Below are positions 8,830 through 17,505 of a stretch of DNA of 64,000 bases, piece by piece (the first letter of the stretch is position 1; each line of letters begins with the position of its first letter). Location: the NCBI RefSeq assembly GCF_051857545.1, contig NZ_JBPZHB010000006.1, forward strand, positions 124,001 to 188,000, written 5' to 3'. A model generated the notes under the pieces. That model was not told the DNA's origin and did no database searches. It saw nothing but the letters and a program-made list of their open reading frames with translations. Made by a program: the position numbers and the translations under genes. The stretch is from Larkinella sp051857545. GTDB lineage: Bacteria > Bacteroidota > Bacteroidia > Cytophagales > Spirosomataceae.

Positions 8830-9730
8830 GACTGTCCATCAGCCCCGTTTGAATCAGCCAGTGGCGGCACCGGCCAAACCACTCGTCGAAGGCCGGTGTT
8901 TTCAGATAACCGTGTTCGCCTTTGGTATAGATATGAAGATCGGCAAGCACTTTATTTTGCTGAAGGGCTTCATAGAACAGCAGACTGTTTTTGACCGGCA
9001 CCACCGTATCGTCACTGGCATGGGTGATAAAGGCGGGCGGAGTGGATGACTTGACCTGCAACTCATTGGAATACAACGTCACCTGCTCCGGTTTGGGCGC
9101 AGCACCCAACAGATTCTTGCGCGACCCGGAATGACCAACCTGGTCCGTAAAGGAGATAACCGGGTACACCAGAATCATGAAATCCGGCCGAACGCTAACC
9201 GCTTCCGGGTTGTCGATCACCTTCTGGTTAAAGTGCGTTCCGGCGGTGGCTGCCAGGTGGCCGCCCGCCGAGAAACCCATGATGCCAATTTTTTTCGGAT
9301 CAACGCCCCATTCCGCAGCCCGTTGCCGCACGGTTTTGAGGGCTTGCTGCGCGTCCTGCAACGGCCCGACGGACGGGTCGATCATGGTTTTTTCGTTCGG
9401 CAGGCGATATTTCAGCACGAAAGCCGTCACGCCCATTTTGTTGAAGGCTTCCGCCACATCGTAGCCTTCGCGTTTCATCACCAGCACGCCATAGCCCCCA
9501 CCCGGACAAATGATCACCGCCGTTCCGTTGGCCTGGCCCTTCGGCGGTTGATAAACCGTCAGCGTAGGCTGAATGACCTGGCTCACCACCTGGTCGGGTC
9601 GTTTCACTTCCTGGACGTCCGACGGTTTCGCATTCGGCACTGGGCCGGAATATAACGGCATTTCAGTCTGAGCCAGAGAAAGCAGGGCCGAAAGGCCACA
9701 GAAGCCGCTCAGCAGCAGTTTTTTGATCAT
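8822..9730 (-). CDS. Secreted alpha/beta hydrolase, BD-FAE / acetylxylan-esterase-like
   Basis: 302 aa. The signal peptide ends near S-L-A-Q (about residue 22). The oxyanion segment reads C-P-G-G-G-Y instead of the classical H-G-G-G. The nucleophile is in G-F-S-A-G-G-H (Ser about 153), followed by the acid in H-A-S-D-D-T-V-V-P and the His in K-G-E-H-G-Y. This is the layout of BD-FAE/Axe-type carbohydrate esterases and small-molecule lipases. It follows the MTHFR-like gene by 12 bp on the same strand, so the two may be cotranscribed although no functional link is obvious. The substrate (acetyl groups on polysaccharide) is inference from family. Confidence 0.85.
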   Translation of the reverse strand: MIKKLLLSGFCGLSALLSLAQTEMPLYSGPVPNAKPSDVQEVKRPDQVVSQVIQPTLTVYQPPKGQANGTAVIICPGGGYGVLVMKREGYDVAEAFNKMGVTAFVLKYRLPNEKTMIDPSVGPLQDAQQALKTVRQRAAEWGVDPKKIGIMGFSAGGHLAATAGTHFNQKVIDNPEAVSVRPDFMILVYPVISFTDQVGHSGSRKNLLGAAPKPEQVTLYSNELQVKSSTPPAFITHASDDTVVPVKNSLLFYEALQQNKVLADLHIYTKGEHGYLKTPAFDEWFGRCRHWLIQTGLMDSRP

Positions 9731-9742
9731 TTTGATTGGGGG

Positions 9743-10693
9743 TTAGGAGATCGCCAAAGAGGACTTTCTTACGCCTTTCTCCTTCAGCATCTGACTTATT
9801 TGATTCACCAGATCGATCGAAGCTTCGATCTCTGCTTTGCGAATGGCAACACTTTCGATATTGAAACCAAACGGGATGGCGTGTTTCAAACAGATGGTGG
9901 TCAGTGCCGAGGCAATGTCGAGGCAAATTCGCACCGATTTCTCCAGCATATCGTCCGATGCGTTCAGTTCTGCTTTCACGTCGTCCGGTATGTGGATACC
10001 CAACCACTCCATAAAATGCAGGGTTTTGGCCGATCCGCAGGCGGTAATCGTGAAAATGAGCGTCGGTGGAGTGATCCCTTGCCGTTTACAACGGATGGCC
10101 AGATCTTCGATCACTTGCCGGGCATAGTCCAGATTGAAGACACATTGGGAAATAAAGTACGAAACCCCGTGGTTCATTTTATCCAGCACCCTGACTTCTT
10201 CATCTTTCAGCACATGATGCCTTTCAGGAATGGTAACAGCGCCCATAACGGACGTGTCCCGGTGCTTGCTCCAGAGTTGGTAGGCTTCCGGAAGGCTCGT
10301 TTTTACCGGAAAATCCGGGGCTGGAATGCCGACAAAAACGGGATAGAACTGCTGTCTGTGCAGCTCTTCCAGCCAGTCGGACAACTCATCGGCAGAAAAT
10401 TTGCCGGCGGGCCGATAGACTATTTTGGGGATGCATAAAGTGCTCAGATAATTGGCGGCAAAATCCAGCGGGTCCAGTGCATTGATAAAGGGAAAGGGCC
10501 TTTCTTCATTTGTCCGCGCCGACTCATCCTGCACATCATACACCACCAGCGCATCGATATCCAGAACAGCGAGTCGATCGATTGTTTTTTGGGCAATTTC
10601 GGCAATTCGATCAGGAGCGGTACTGACTTTAGGAGGTGTAATGCCATACAGCAGCACCCCTGATTCGCCGGATTTGATTTTTTCTATAAACAT
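9743..10693 (-). CDS. Methylenetetrahydrofolate reductase-like protein
   Basis: 316 aa from ATG at 10693; an in-frame start at 10732 adds 13 residues that do not look conserved. The chain is a TIM-barrel type: an early Y-G-I-T-P-P-K segment (counterpart of the F-E-x-x-P-P start of MetF), a central H-G-V-S-Y-F-I-S-Q-C-V-F strand typical of MTHFR, and late helices with T-A-C-G-S-A-K-T. The middle diverges from true MetF. The enzyme may act on folates or a different flavin-dependent substrate. It is probably the first gene of a pair with the hydrolase at 8822-9730. Confidence 0.65.
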   Translation of the reverse strand: MFIEKIKSGESGVLLYGITPPKVSTAPDRIAEIAQKTIDRLAVLDIDALVVYDVQDESARTNEERPFPFINALDPLDFAANYLSTLCIPKIVYRPAGKFSADELSDWLEELHRQQFYPVFVGIPAPDFPVKTSLPEAYQLWSKHRDTSVMGAVTIPERHHVLKDEEVRVLDKMNHGVSYFISQCVFNLDYARQVIEDLAIRCKRQGITPPTLIFTITACGSAKTLHFMEWLGIHIPDDVKAELNASDDMLEKSVRICLDIASALTTICLKHAIPFGFNIESVAIRKAEIEASIDLVNQISQMLKEKGVRKSSLAIS

Positions 10694-10737
10694 ATTGCAA
10701 CGTAAATAAGGACTTGAGGCTTCGGGGAACATTGCTT

Positions 10738-10767
10738 CCGATACCCAAACCCGTGCGCTGGTATCGG
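10738..10767. promoter_or_regulatory. Inverted repeat CCGATACC-N14-GGTATCGG upstream of the MTHFR-like gene
   Basis: A perfect 8-bp inverted repeat with a 14-nt spacer sits 45-74 bp upstream of the start at 10693. No T-run follows on either strand close enough for an intrinsic terminator, so an operator or a small hairpin in the leader are both possible. Confidence 0.35.
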
Positions 10768-10846
10768 TCAGTTTATCCCTTTTTCTAAAGAAAATCCTGT
10801 CAAAATATACTTTTCATTTGAATTATCCTGGTATTCCCATTGAGTT

Positions 10847-12910
10847 TCACTCCCACACCTCCGCCGGAAACGGTTTTTCCAGCAAATATCGGTAAATGAA
10901 CCGGGCGGTCTCGGCCTGGGCGTGTTTGGCCTTGCCGGTTGTACCAAAACCGTGCCGCGCACCGGGATAAATCATGAATTCAAAATGCTTGTTGAGCGTT
11001 TCCAGTTTGTCGACCAACTGGACGGAATTCTGCATGTGCACGTTGTCGTCCATCGTACCGTGGACAATCCGCAACGTTCCTTTCAGCCGGTCGGCATACT
11101 GCAGCACGGAGCTTACTTTGTAGCCTTCGGGGTTTTCGGCGGGGGTATCCATGAACCGTTCCGTGTATTCGGTGTCGTACAACTGCCAGTCCATGACGCC
11201 GAAGTTGGCGATTCCGTGCGTAAAAACGTCGGCACCCCGCGTCAGGGCCAGCGCCGTCACGTAACCGCCGTAGCTCCCGCCCGTAATCGCCACTTTTTTG
11301 GGATCGACCAACCCTTTGTCAACCAGCCACTTTACCGCCGTACTGTAATCCTCCAGTTCCCATTTTCCCAGGTTGCGGTGCATGAAATTCTGCCCGGTTT
11401 TGCCAAAATGCCCCGAAGCCCGGTGGTCGATGGCGACCTGCAACAAGCCGTCCTGGGCATACCACTGCGCAGCCGGGGTGTAGCTCCAGCGGTCATAAAC
11501 CGACCCGGCATTGGGGCCACCGTAGATGCTGATCAAAACCGGGTAGCGTTTGCTGGGGTCGAAGTTCGTGGGATATTTGATCGTCATCGGGAGCTGAAAC
11601 CCGTCGGTCGTCGGCACCCGCACCAGTTCGGTTTTGGCGACGGTAAACTTGTCAAAATCAGCACCTTTCGCATCGCCCAGTTCCCGAATCAGCTTGCCAT
11701 TTTTGTCCAGCAGCGCCATTTTCGGCGGGGTCTGGAGGTTGGAATAGGTCGTAATGAAATGACTGCCGCCGGGCGAAACCTGTACCTGATGGCTGAACTC
11801 CCCGAACGTCAGCCGCTGCAATCCCTTGCCATCGAGTTTCACTTTATAGAGATCCGTCCGGGCCGAATTTTCCTTGCGGGCCGTGAAATAGACCAGACCG
11901 TTTTTGGCATCGACGAGCGAAACGCCCGTCACTGTATAGTCTCCGCTGGTAACCGGGTTTTTCAGCTTGCCATCCATCGTATGCAGGTAGAGGTGCATCC
12001 AGCCCGACGCGTCGCTCATCCGGATAAACTGCTTGCCATCGCTCAAAAAGTGAACCGTCGTCAGCCAGTCCACCCAGGTTTTCTGACGCTCATCGACCAG
12101 TTCGGTTTTGCTGCCGGTTGCCGGGTCGATCGCAATCAATTTCAGGTTGTCCTGACCCCGGTTTTTCCACTGCATCCAGAGGGCTTTCGAGTCGGGTGTC
12201 CAGAACGGCGTGCCGAAATAGTGATCAGCATTAGCGTCGTAATCCGCCCAGACGGTTTTTCCGGTGGCCACTTCCACCACGCCCATTTTCACCAGTGGGT
12301 TCGGATCGCCCGGTTTGGGATACCGCTGGCTTTCCAGATACCCGTGTTGCCCGGTGGCTCCGGCAATCGGAAAAACCGGCACCTTGCCCTCATCAAACCG
12401 CATGAATGCCAGGTATTTACTATCCGGCGACCACCAGAAAGCCTTGTGCTGCGTGGCCCGGCCCAGCACTTCCTCCCAGTACAGCCAGGCTGCGTAGCCG
12501 TTGTAAACCGTCTCCGAACCGTCGGTCGTCAGTTGGTTTTCCTTCCCGGTTTTCAAATCCGTCAGGTAAAGGTTTTTACTGTCACGCGTGTACGCCAGCC
12601 ACTTCCCATCGGGCGAACCCGTCAGATTCTGGCCCTTTTCATCCGGCGAAGCCGATAAAGGTGGATACATCACCCAGCCACCGGTTTCCTTGTGTTCGCT
12701 TTCCTGCCCGGTTTTGACATCGACGGCGTAGGTTTTGTCGCCCTTCGTCAGCAGATAATGCGCATCGTCGGTCCAGCCCCTGATGGCAGGCAGCGTTTGC
12801 AGGGTATTTGTTTTTTCGTTTTTGAATAACTGAGCCGCCGTAAAAGGTTGTTTCTGGGCATAAGAGACTCCGCTAAGCAGCAAAAACAACACACTAATCC
12901 TGAATTGCAT
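10847..12910 (-). CDS. S9 family serine peptidase, dipeptidyl-peptidase IV-like
   Basis: 687 aa with an N-terminal signal peptide (ends S-Y-A-Q, about residue 18). Residues about 40-430 form the DPP-IV N-terminal beta-propeller, with repeated W-S-P-D-S-K/S-P-D-G-K-W blades. The C-terminal catalytic domain has the nucleophile in G-G-S-Y-G-G-Y, the acid in G-T-M-D-D-N-V-H and the His in G-A-R-H-G-F, so the triad is complete. It probably removes X-Pro or X-Ala dipeptides from peptides in the periplasm or at the cell surface. The gene is monocistronic, divergent from the ClC channel gene. Confidence 0.93.
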   Translation of the reverse strand: MQFRISVLFLLLSGVSYAQKQPFTAAQLFKNEKTNTLQTLPAIRGWTDDAHYLLTKGDKTYAVDVKTGQESEHKETGGWVMYPPLSASPDEKGQNLTGSPDGKWLAYTRDSKNLYLTDLKTGKENQLTTDGSETVYNGYAAWLYWEEVLGRATQHKAFWWSPDSKYLAFMRFDEGKVPVFPIAGATGQHGYLESQRYPKPGDPNPLVKMGVVEVATGKTVWADYDANADHYFGTPFWTPDSKALWMQWKNRGQDNLKLIAIDPATGSKTELVDERQKTWVDWLTTVHFLSDGKQFIRMSDASGWMHLYLHTMDGKLKNPVTSGDYTVTGVSLVDAKNGLVYFTARKENSARTDLYKVKLDGKGLQRLTFGEFSHQVQVSPGGSHFITTYSNLQTPPKMALLDKNGKLIRELGDAKGADFDKFTVAKTELVRVPTTDGFQLPMTIKYPTNFDPSKRYPVLISIYGGPNAGSVYDRWSYTPAAQWYAQDGLLQVAIDHRASGHFGKTGQNFMHRNLGKWELEDYSTAVKWLVDKGLVDPKKVAITGGSYGGYVTALALTRGADVFTHGIANFGVMDWQLYDTEYTERFMDTPAENPEGYKVSSVLQYADRLKGTLRIVHGTMDDNVHMQNSVQLVDKLETLNKHFEFMIYPGARHGFGTTGKAKHAQAETARFIYRYLLEKPFPAEVWE

Positions 12911-13013
12911 GAAAAATCACTTCGTTTAGGTTGATGAAAGAAGCCGGTTTGGGTCCGACCGGAGAACAAAAGTTACTTTTTTCTCCCACATAACCAACAG
13001 CGACAGATCGGGC

Positions 13014-13044
13014 TTGGGGATTTTCAAAAAACCGCGTATTATTG
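13014..13044 (+). promoter_or_regulatory. Bacteroidetes-type promoter for the ClC channel gene
   Basis: TTG at 13014-13016 and TATTATTG at 13037-13044 with a 20-bp spacer fit the -33/-7 pattern, with one mismatch in the -7 box. The start codon is about 107 bp downstream. The rest of the 12911-13150 gap shows nothing else. Confidence 0.5.
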
Positions 13045-13150
13045 CCTTATCGTACAGGAAATGGTGTCTTCCTGCTGAAACCGCCCCGCCCGGGGATGAT
13101 GGCGCCTATTAGGTTCAAAAGCTTTTTGTATCCCTGATAGGTATTTTGAT

Positions 13151-14479
13151 ATGGCATCGTCTCGTTTTCGTCTTTTCCGCCCACTTACCCCGCTTTTCTG
13201 GCAGCAACCGATTCTTTTTTTTCTGGTCAAATGGCTGTTGCTCTCGGCAATGGTCGGCCTGTGCGTCGGCTCGGCATCGGCCCTGTTTCTGGTATCGCTC
13301 GATTGGGTCACCCAGTGGCGGGAAAATCACCGCTGGATTATTGCATTTCTGCCCCTCGGCGGTTTTCTGATCGGTTGTCTCTATCACTATTGGGGGAAGG
13401 ACGTCGAAGCCGGGAATAACCTGCTTCTCGAAACGATCCACCGACCAGCCCAAATCATTCCGCTGAAAATGGCTCCTTTCGTGCTGATTGGCACCCTTGC
13501 CACGCACCTGTTTGGCGGTTCGGCGGGGCGCGAAGGAACGGCTTTGCAAATCGGCGGCTCCCTGGCCGACCAGTTCACCCGTCTGCTGCGGCTGCGTCCG
13601 CGCGACCGGCGACTGCTGCTCGTGGCTGGCATTGCGGCCGGTTTTGGCTCGGTTTTCGGCACTCCGCTGGCCGGGGCGGTGTTCGGGCTGGAAGTGTTCC
13701 TACTCGGCCGACTGAAATACGATGCCCTGTTTCCTGCCTTTGCCGCTTCCGTTTTTGCGGATCTCACCACCCGGGCCTGGCAGGTCGGACACACTCACTA
13801 CCACATTCCGCTGGTGCCGGAACTCTCCGCCGGGGCGGTTCTCTGGTCAATGGTCGCCGGGGCGGTTTTCGGGATTTGTTCGGTGGTTTTCAGTGGCCTG
13901 ACGCACGCCATCAGCGGTTTTTTCAAACGCAAAATTGCCTATCCTCCCTTGCGACCCCTGATTGGCGGAGCACTGGTGGCGCTGGCGGTGCTGGCCCTCG
14001 GCACAACGAAATACATCGGACTGGGCATACCGACCATTCTGGACGCCTTTTTGGTTCAGCTTCCGCCCTACGATTTCGCCCTCAAAATCCTGTTGACGGC
14101 CCTCACGCTGGGAGCTGCGTTCAAGGGTGGAGAGGTAACGCCCTTGTTTTTCATTGGCGCGACCCTGGGCAATGCGCTTTCGTACATCGTTCCGCTGCCA
14201 ACCGGCTTACTGGCTGGCATGGGGTTCGTGGCGGTTTTTGCCGGAGCGGCCAATACGCCCCTGGCCTGCACGCTGATGGCCATTGAGTTGTTCGGGGCCG
14301 ACTGTGGCGTTTATGTAGCCCTGGCCTGTGTCGTGGCCTATTTCGTCTCCGGCCACCGGGGCATCTACGGTTCTCAGGTGGTGGGGCAATCCAAACACCT
14401 GGTGTATGGCCTTCATGAAGGCCGGAACCTGGCCGCGCTCCGGGGCAACCCCAAAAACCGCTTTCCCGACAAACCCTGA
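13151..14479 (+). CDS. ClC-type chloride channel / Cl-/H+ antiporter
   Basis: 442 aa, polytopic. The ClC selectivity-region motif G-S-A-G-R-E-G-T is at residues 123-130 with the gating glutamate (Glu128) in place; the family's usual Pro after E-G is Thr here. A second motif is G-T-P-L-A-G-A-V-F-G-L-E-V. The third conserved region G-A-A-F-K-G-G-E-V-T-P-L-F near residue 320 is complete. The first serine-containing loop G-S-G-I-P is not obvious. There is no C-terminal CBS domain. The gene is monocistronic. The likely role is anion flux or acid/osmotic balance; fluoride-type ClC cannot be excluded. Confidence 0.88.
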   Translation: MASSRFRLFRPLTPLFWQQPILFFLVKWLLLSAMVGLCVGSASALFLVSLDWVTQWRENHRWIIAFLPLGGFLIGCLYHYWGKDVEAGNNLLLETIHRPAQIIPLKMAPFVLIGTLATHLFGGSAGREGTALQIGGSLADQFTRLLRLRPRDRRLLLVAGIAAGFGSVFGTPLAGAVFGLEVFLLGRLKYDALFPAFAASVFADLTTRAWQVGHTHYHIPLVPELSAGAVLWSMVAGAVFGICSVVFSGLTHAISGFFKRKIAYPPLRPLIGGALVALAVLALGTTKYIGLGIPTILDAFLVQLPPYDFALKILLTALTLGAAFKGGEVTPLFFIGATLGNALSYIVPLPTGLLAGMGFVAVFAGAANTPLACTLMAIELFGADCGVYVALACVVAYFVSGHRGIYGSQVVGQSKHLVYGLHEGRNLAALRGNPKNRFPDKP

Positions 14480-14608
14480 TTCCGCTTTTCGCCCTTGATT
14501 GGTACTGTAAATTGTGGAAAAAGTGATTTATTATATGTCTATACAAGAATTTTTGCGTATACTAGTTGCTCGAAATGCAATCCATTTTCAATCAAATCCT
14601 GAAATTTT

Positions 14609-15178
14609 ATGAAAAAAGTCACCCTATTTATTGCATGTCTATTCGCATCCGCAGCCACTTTTGCACAAACCTGGACCGTGGACAAAGCACACGCCAAAGT
14701 TGGTTTTACGGTTACTCACCTCCTGGTTTCGGATGTCGATGGGAATTTTAAGACGTTCGATGCCAAAATCACCTCCTCGAAACCCGACTTTACGGATGCG
14801 GTTGTTGAACTGACGGCCGACGTAAACAGCATCGATACCGGCAACGACCGCCGTGACGCCGATTTGAAAAGTGATAAATACTTCGATGCGGCCAAATACC
14901 CCACGCTGACCTTCAAAAGCAACTCGTTCAAGAAAGTAGAAGGCAAGAAATACAAAGTGACCGGTGATCTGACGATGCATGGTGTGACCAAACCCGTTAC
15001 GCTGGACGTTACGCTCAATGGCCCCATTCCGCATCCGATGAATAAGAAAGAGATTGCCGGATTCAAGATTGCCGGTGAACTGAAACGCTCGGATTTCGGC
15101 ATCGGAACCGGTACGCCGGTGGCGGTGGTGAGCGATGAAATTACCATTCGCGCTAACGCCGAATTTGGCAAACAATAA
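14609..15178 (+). CDS. YceI-family periplasmic lipid-binding-type protein
   Basis: 189 aa, standard YceI length. The signal peptide ends A-T-F-A-Q (about residue 20). The fold starts with W-T-V-D-K-A-H-A-K-V-G-F-T-V-T-H-L, which is the YceI opening. It also has the K-F-x-A-K-Y-P-T-L-T-F-K-S segment and the closing F-G-I-G-T. YceI proteins form a lipocalin-like barrel that binds isoprenoid-type lipids. The gene is flanked by its own terminator and is probably monocistronic. Confidence 0.92.
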   Translation: MKKVTLFIACLFASAATFAQTWTVDKAHAKVGFTVTHLLVSDVDGNFKTFDAKITSSKPDFTDAVVELTADVNSIDTGNDRRDADLKSDKYFDAAKYPTLTFKSNSFKKVEGKKYKVTGDLTMHGVTKPVTLDVTLNGPIPHPMNKKEIAGFKIAGELKRSDFGIGTGTPVAVVSDEITIRANAEFGKQ

Positions 15179-15208
15179 GCCCGGTGACGTTTTCTGAAAA
15201 GAAAGAAG

Positions 15209-15240
15209 AAGGACAGGCCCGTCGACGGCTTGTCCTTTTT
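15209..15240 (+). terminator. Intrinsic terminator after the YceI gene
   Basis: A GC-rich hairpin (ggacaggcc...ggcttgtcc) is followed by a five-T run, 30 bp after the YceI stop codon. Confidence 0.8.
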
Positions 15241-15242
15241 GT

Positions 15243-15250
15243 TAGCTTTG
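15243..15250 (+). promoter_or_regulatory. -7 box of the lactonase-GRAS operon
   Basis: TAGCTTTG matches the TAnnTTTG consensus exactly and lies 25 bp before the lactonase start codon. It directly abuts the preceding terminator. No good -33 TTG is at standard distance. Confidence 0.5.
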
Positions 15251-15274
15251 CGATCTGATTATTCCCCTTGACGA

Positions 15275-16399
15275 ATGAAAAAATTATTCACGGTAACCGC
15301 CCTGCTCTTTAGCCTGATGGTCAACGCGCAATCACCCAAAGAAGTCCTCTACGTCGGAACGTATTCGACCCGGGGCAGCGAAGGCATTTATGTCTTGGAA
15401 TTTGACCGGGCCAACGGCTCGCTGAAACAGCTCCAGACGGTTTCGAACGCCAAAAGTCCTTCGTTTCTGGCCATTCATCCAACCGGCAAATTCCTGTATT
15501 CGGTCAACGAAGCGGCTCCCAATTCCGGGGGCGTCAGTTCCTACACCATTGAGCCCAAAACCGGCAAGCTGACGATGATGAACCAGCAGTCGTCGCACGG
15601 CCGCGGCCCCTGCCACATTGCCATCGACCAAACCGGCAAGCTGGCGTTTGTGTCGAACTACGGCGGTGGCACGTTCACGGTTTTGCCCATCCAGAACGAC
15701 GGCACCCTGGCCCCCGCGACGGACACCCTAAGCTACGAAGGCAAAGGCCCCAACGCCCAACGGCAGGAAAAACCGCACATTCACTCGGCCACGGTGTCAC
15801 CCAACAACCGCTTTGTGTACGTCTGTGACCTTGGCACCGACAAGGTTTATATTTACGAATTTGACAAGGCCACCGGCAAAGTAAAACCGGCCGCAACGCC
15901 CTACGCGACGGTTTCGGCGGGTTCAGGACCGCGCCACATCACGATCCATCCCAACGGGAAATACCTGTATCTGGTGGAAGAACTGACCTCCAGCGTCGCG
16001 ACCTTCGCGCTCGACAGCAAAACCGGTGCACTGACTCTGATTCAGGACAACGTGAAAACGCTTCCGGACGATTTTACCGACAAAAACACCAGCGCCGACA
16101 TCCACACCGACCCGAAAGGCAAGTTCCTGTACCACTCGAACCGCGGTTATAACGCGCTGGCAATCCTGTCGATTGCCAACGATGGCAAGGTCACGCTAAT
16201 CGGCCAGCAGCCCACCGAAGGCAAAACGCCCCGCAACTTTCTGGTCGATCCGAAAGGCGAATACGTGTTTGCCGCCAACCAGGACACCGACAACATTGTG
16301 GTGTATAAACTGGATTCAAAAACCGGCAAACTATCGCCGACCGGTACGCAGGTGAAAGTCCCGGCTCCGGTTTGTCTGAAGCTGTTTTCGGTGAAATGA
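15275..16399 (+). CDS. Lactonase-family seven-bladed beta-propeller protein (6-phosphogluconolactonase-like), secreted
   Basis: 374 aa with a signal peptide (ends M-V-N-A-Q). Repeated blades of the type V-Y-V-G-T-Y, F-L-A-I-H-P-T-G-K-F-L-Y, V-S-P-N-N-R-F-V-Y-V and V-D-P-K-G-E-Y-V-F-A fit the YbhE/Pgl lactonase propeller. Cytoplasmic homologues hydrolyse 6-phosphogluconolactone; this exported form probably acts on another lactone or carboxymuconolactone-like substrate. Its stop codon overlaps the start of the GRAS-domain gene by 4 bp (ATGA), so the two are probably translated together. Confidence 0.88.
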   Translation: MKKLFTVTALLFSLMVNAQSPKEVLYVGTYSTRGSEGIYVLEFDRANGSLKQLQTVSNAKSPSFLAIHPTGKFLYSVNEAAPNSGGVSSYTIEPKTGKLTMMNQQSSHGRGPCHIAIDQTGKLAFVSNYGGGTFTVLPIQNDGTLAPATDTLSYEGKGPNAQRQEKPHIHSATVSPNNRFVYVCDLGTDKVYIYEFDKATGKVKPAATPYATVSAGSGPRHITIHPNGKYLYLVEELTSSVATFALDSKTGALTLIQDNVKTLPDDFTDKNTSADIHTDPKGKFLYHSNRGYNALAILSIANDGKVTLIGQQPTEGKTPRNFLVDPKGEYVFAANQDTDNIVVYKLDSKTGKLSPTGTQVKVPAPVCLKLFSVK

Positions 16400-17478
16400 C
16401 CGCATCAGAACTCGGTCAGTTTGTTGACTCCCTCCATGAAAGCCTTGCTCCTCTGATCTTGAAAAAGCTGGAGGAGCAGTTGCAAACCAGTTTGCTGCAA
16501 ATTGAAAACCGGCCGGAAGCCTTGCTGGACACGCTGTTTCTGAAAGCGATCCGCGATCATGTTCAGCCACAGGCCGGTTCACACGAGCATCTGTATCTTC
16601 AGCAGTACGAGATTCCGCAGATTATTCTCTTCGATCTGTTGATCAATCAGTTGCCGTTTGTAGTGATGAGTCATGCCCTTACGAACCGGGCGATGGTCAA
16701 CGAGCTGAAGCTGGCGGAACAGGCCGTGGTGATGGATGTTGGTATTGGGCGCGGTATTCAGATTGCCCGCCTGATCGACGAATTAGTGGCCACCCGAACC
16801 CGACTGAAACACCTGACGGTGGTGGGCGTCGAACCATTTGCGGAGGCCGTAGCTTATGCTGAAACGCTGATCCGTCAGGCGGCTGAAAAAGCTCCGTTTT
16901 CCGTTGAATTTATGCCGGTCGTTTCGCTGGTTGAGGAGTTGGCTCCCGATGCGTTGCTCCGGGCTTTCCCGAAACACTACGATGCCCTGGTGATCAACAG
17001 TTCGCTCACCATTCACCACCTGCCGACGGTTGCGCAACGGCAAGCTTTTTTCCACTTAATGCGCTCGGTCAGGCCCAATGCGTTGCTCCTGACCGAACCT
17101 CATTCGAATCATCTGGAACCGGACTGGCGTCGGCGTACGCTGAATGCCTATGAGCACTACCGGGCAGTATTCGGTGTTATCGACGGTTTGGCCATTGATC
17201 GTACCGCCAAAAACGGACTGAAAATGTTCTTCGGACGCGAAATTGACGACGTGGTCGGGAATCCTGACGACAGTCGGTTTGAGAAACACCAGGAAGGGTA
17301 CCAATGGGTTCGGTATTTACAGGAAAGCGATTTTTGGCTCCAGCCCAACCTGGAGATCCCGGCGTCATTTCCGCCTTCACCGGTTACGTTACGAACCCAT
17401 CCCGACGGCTATTTAGTGCTGGAGCATGATGGTGTCACGGTAGTGTCGATTTTTCGGGCGGTGGCTGGCGGTTGCTGA
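16396..17478 (+). CDS. Bacterial GRAS-domain protein (SAM-methyltransferase-like fold)
   Basis: 360 aa from ATG at 16396, which overlaps the stop of the lactonase gene by 4 bp; an in-frame TTG at 16372 is less likely. The Rossmann start is V-M-D-V-G-I-G-R-G (112-120), equivalent to the plant V-H-I-I-D motif. Then come V-V-G-V-E-P (142-147), I-H-H-L-P (206-210), the E-P-H-S-N-H block (234-239; plant E-P/Q-x-x-N-H-N) and A-Y-E-H-Y-R-A-V-F. Near residue 278 is F-F-G-R-E-I-D-D-V-V, matching the plant L-G-R-E-I-x-N-V-V motif. Plant GRAS proteins are transcription regulators such as DELLA and SCARECROW; the bacterial relatives are thought to be methyltransferases or small-molecule binders. There is no signal peptide, so it is cytoplasmic. 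Substrate unknown. Confidence 0.8.
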   Translation: MTASELGQFVDSLHESLAPLILKKLEEQLQTSLLQIENRPEALLDTLFLKAIRDHVQPQAGSHEHLYLQQYEIPQIILFDLLINQLPFVVMSHALTNRAMVNELKLAEQAVVMDVGIGRGIQIARLIDELVATRTRLKHLTVVGVEPFAEAVAYAETLIRQAAEKAPFSVEFMPVVSLVEELAPDALLRAFPKHYDALVINSSLTIHHLPTVAQRQAFFHLMRSVRPNALLLTEPHSNHLEPDWRRRTLNAYEHYRAVFGVIDGLAIDRTAKNGLKMFFGREIDDVVGNPDDSRFEKHQEGYQWVRYLQESDFWLQPNLEIPASFPPSPVTLRTHPDGYLVLEHDGVTVVSIFRAVAGGC

Positions 17479-17505
17479 TCAAGCTTACAAACGTGATCAG
17501 CACAC

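Noticed and set aside
11000..12658. Long plus-strand frame of over 570 codons opposite the S9 peptidase
   Set aside because: A mirror frame of a GC-rich gene; the minus strand has signal peptide, propeller blades and a complete catalytic triad.
16372..16396. TTG start for the GRAS gene
   Set aside because: The ATG at 16396 makes a typical ATGA overlap with the upstream stop codon, and the extra residues are not conserved in type.
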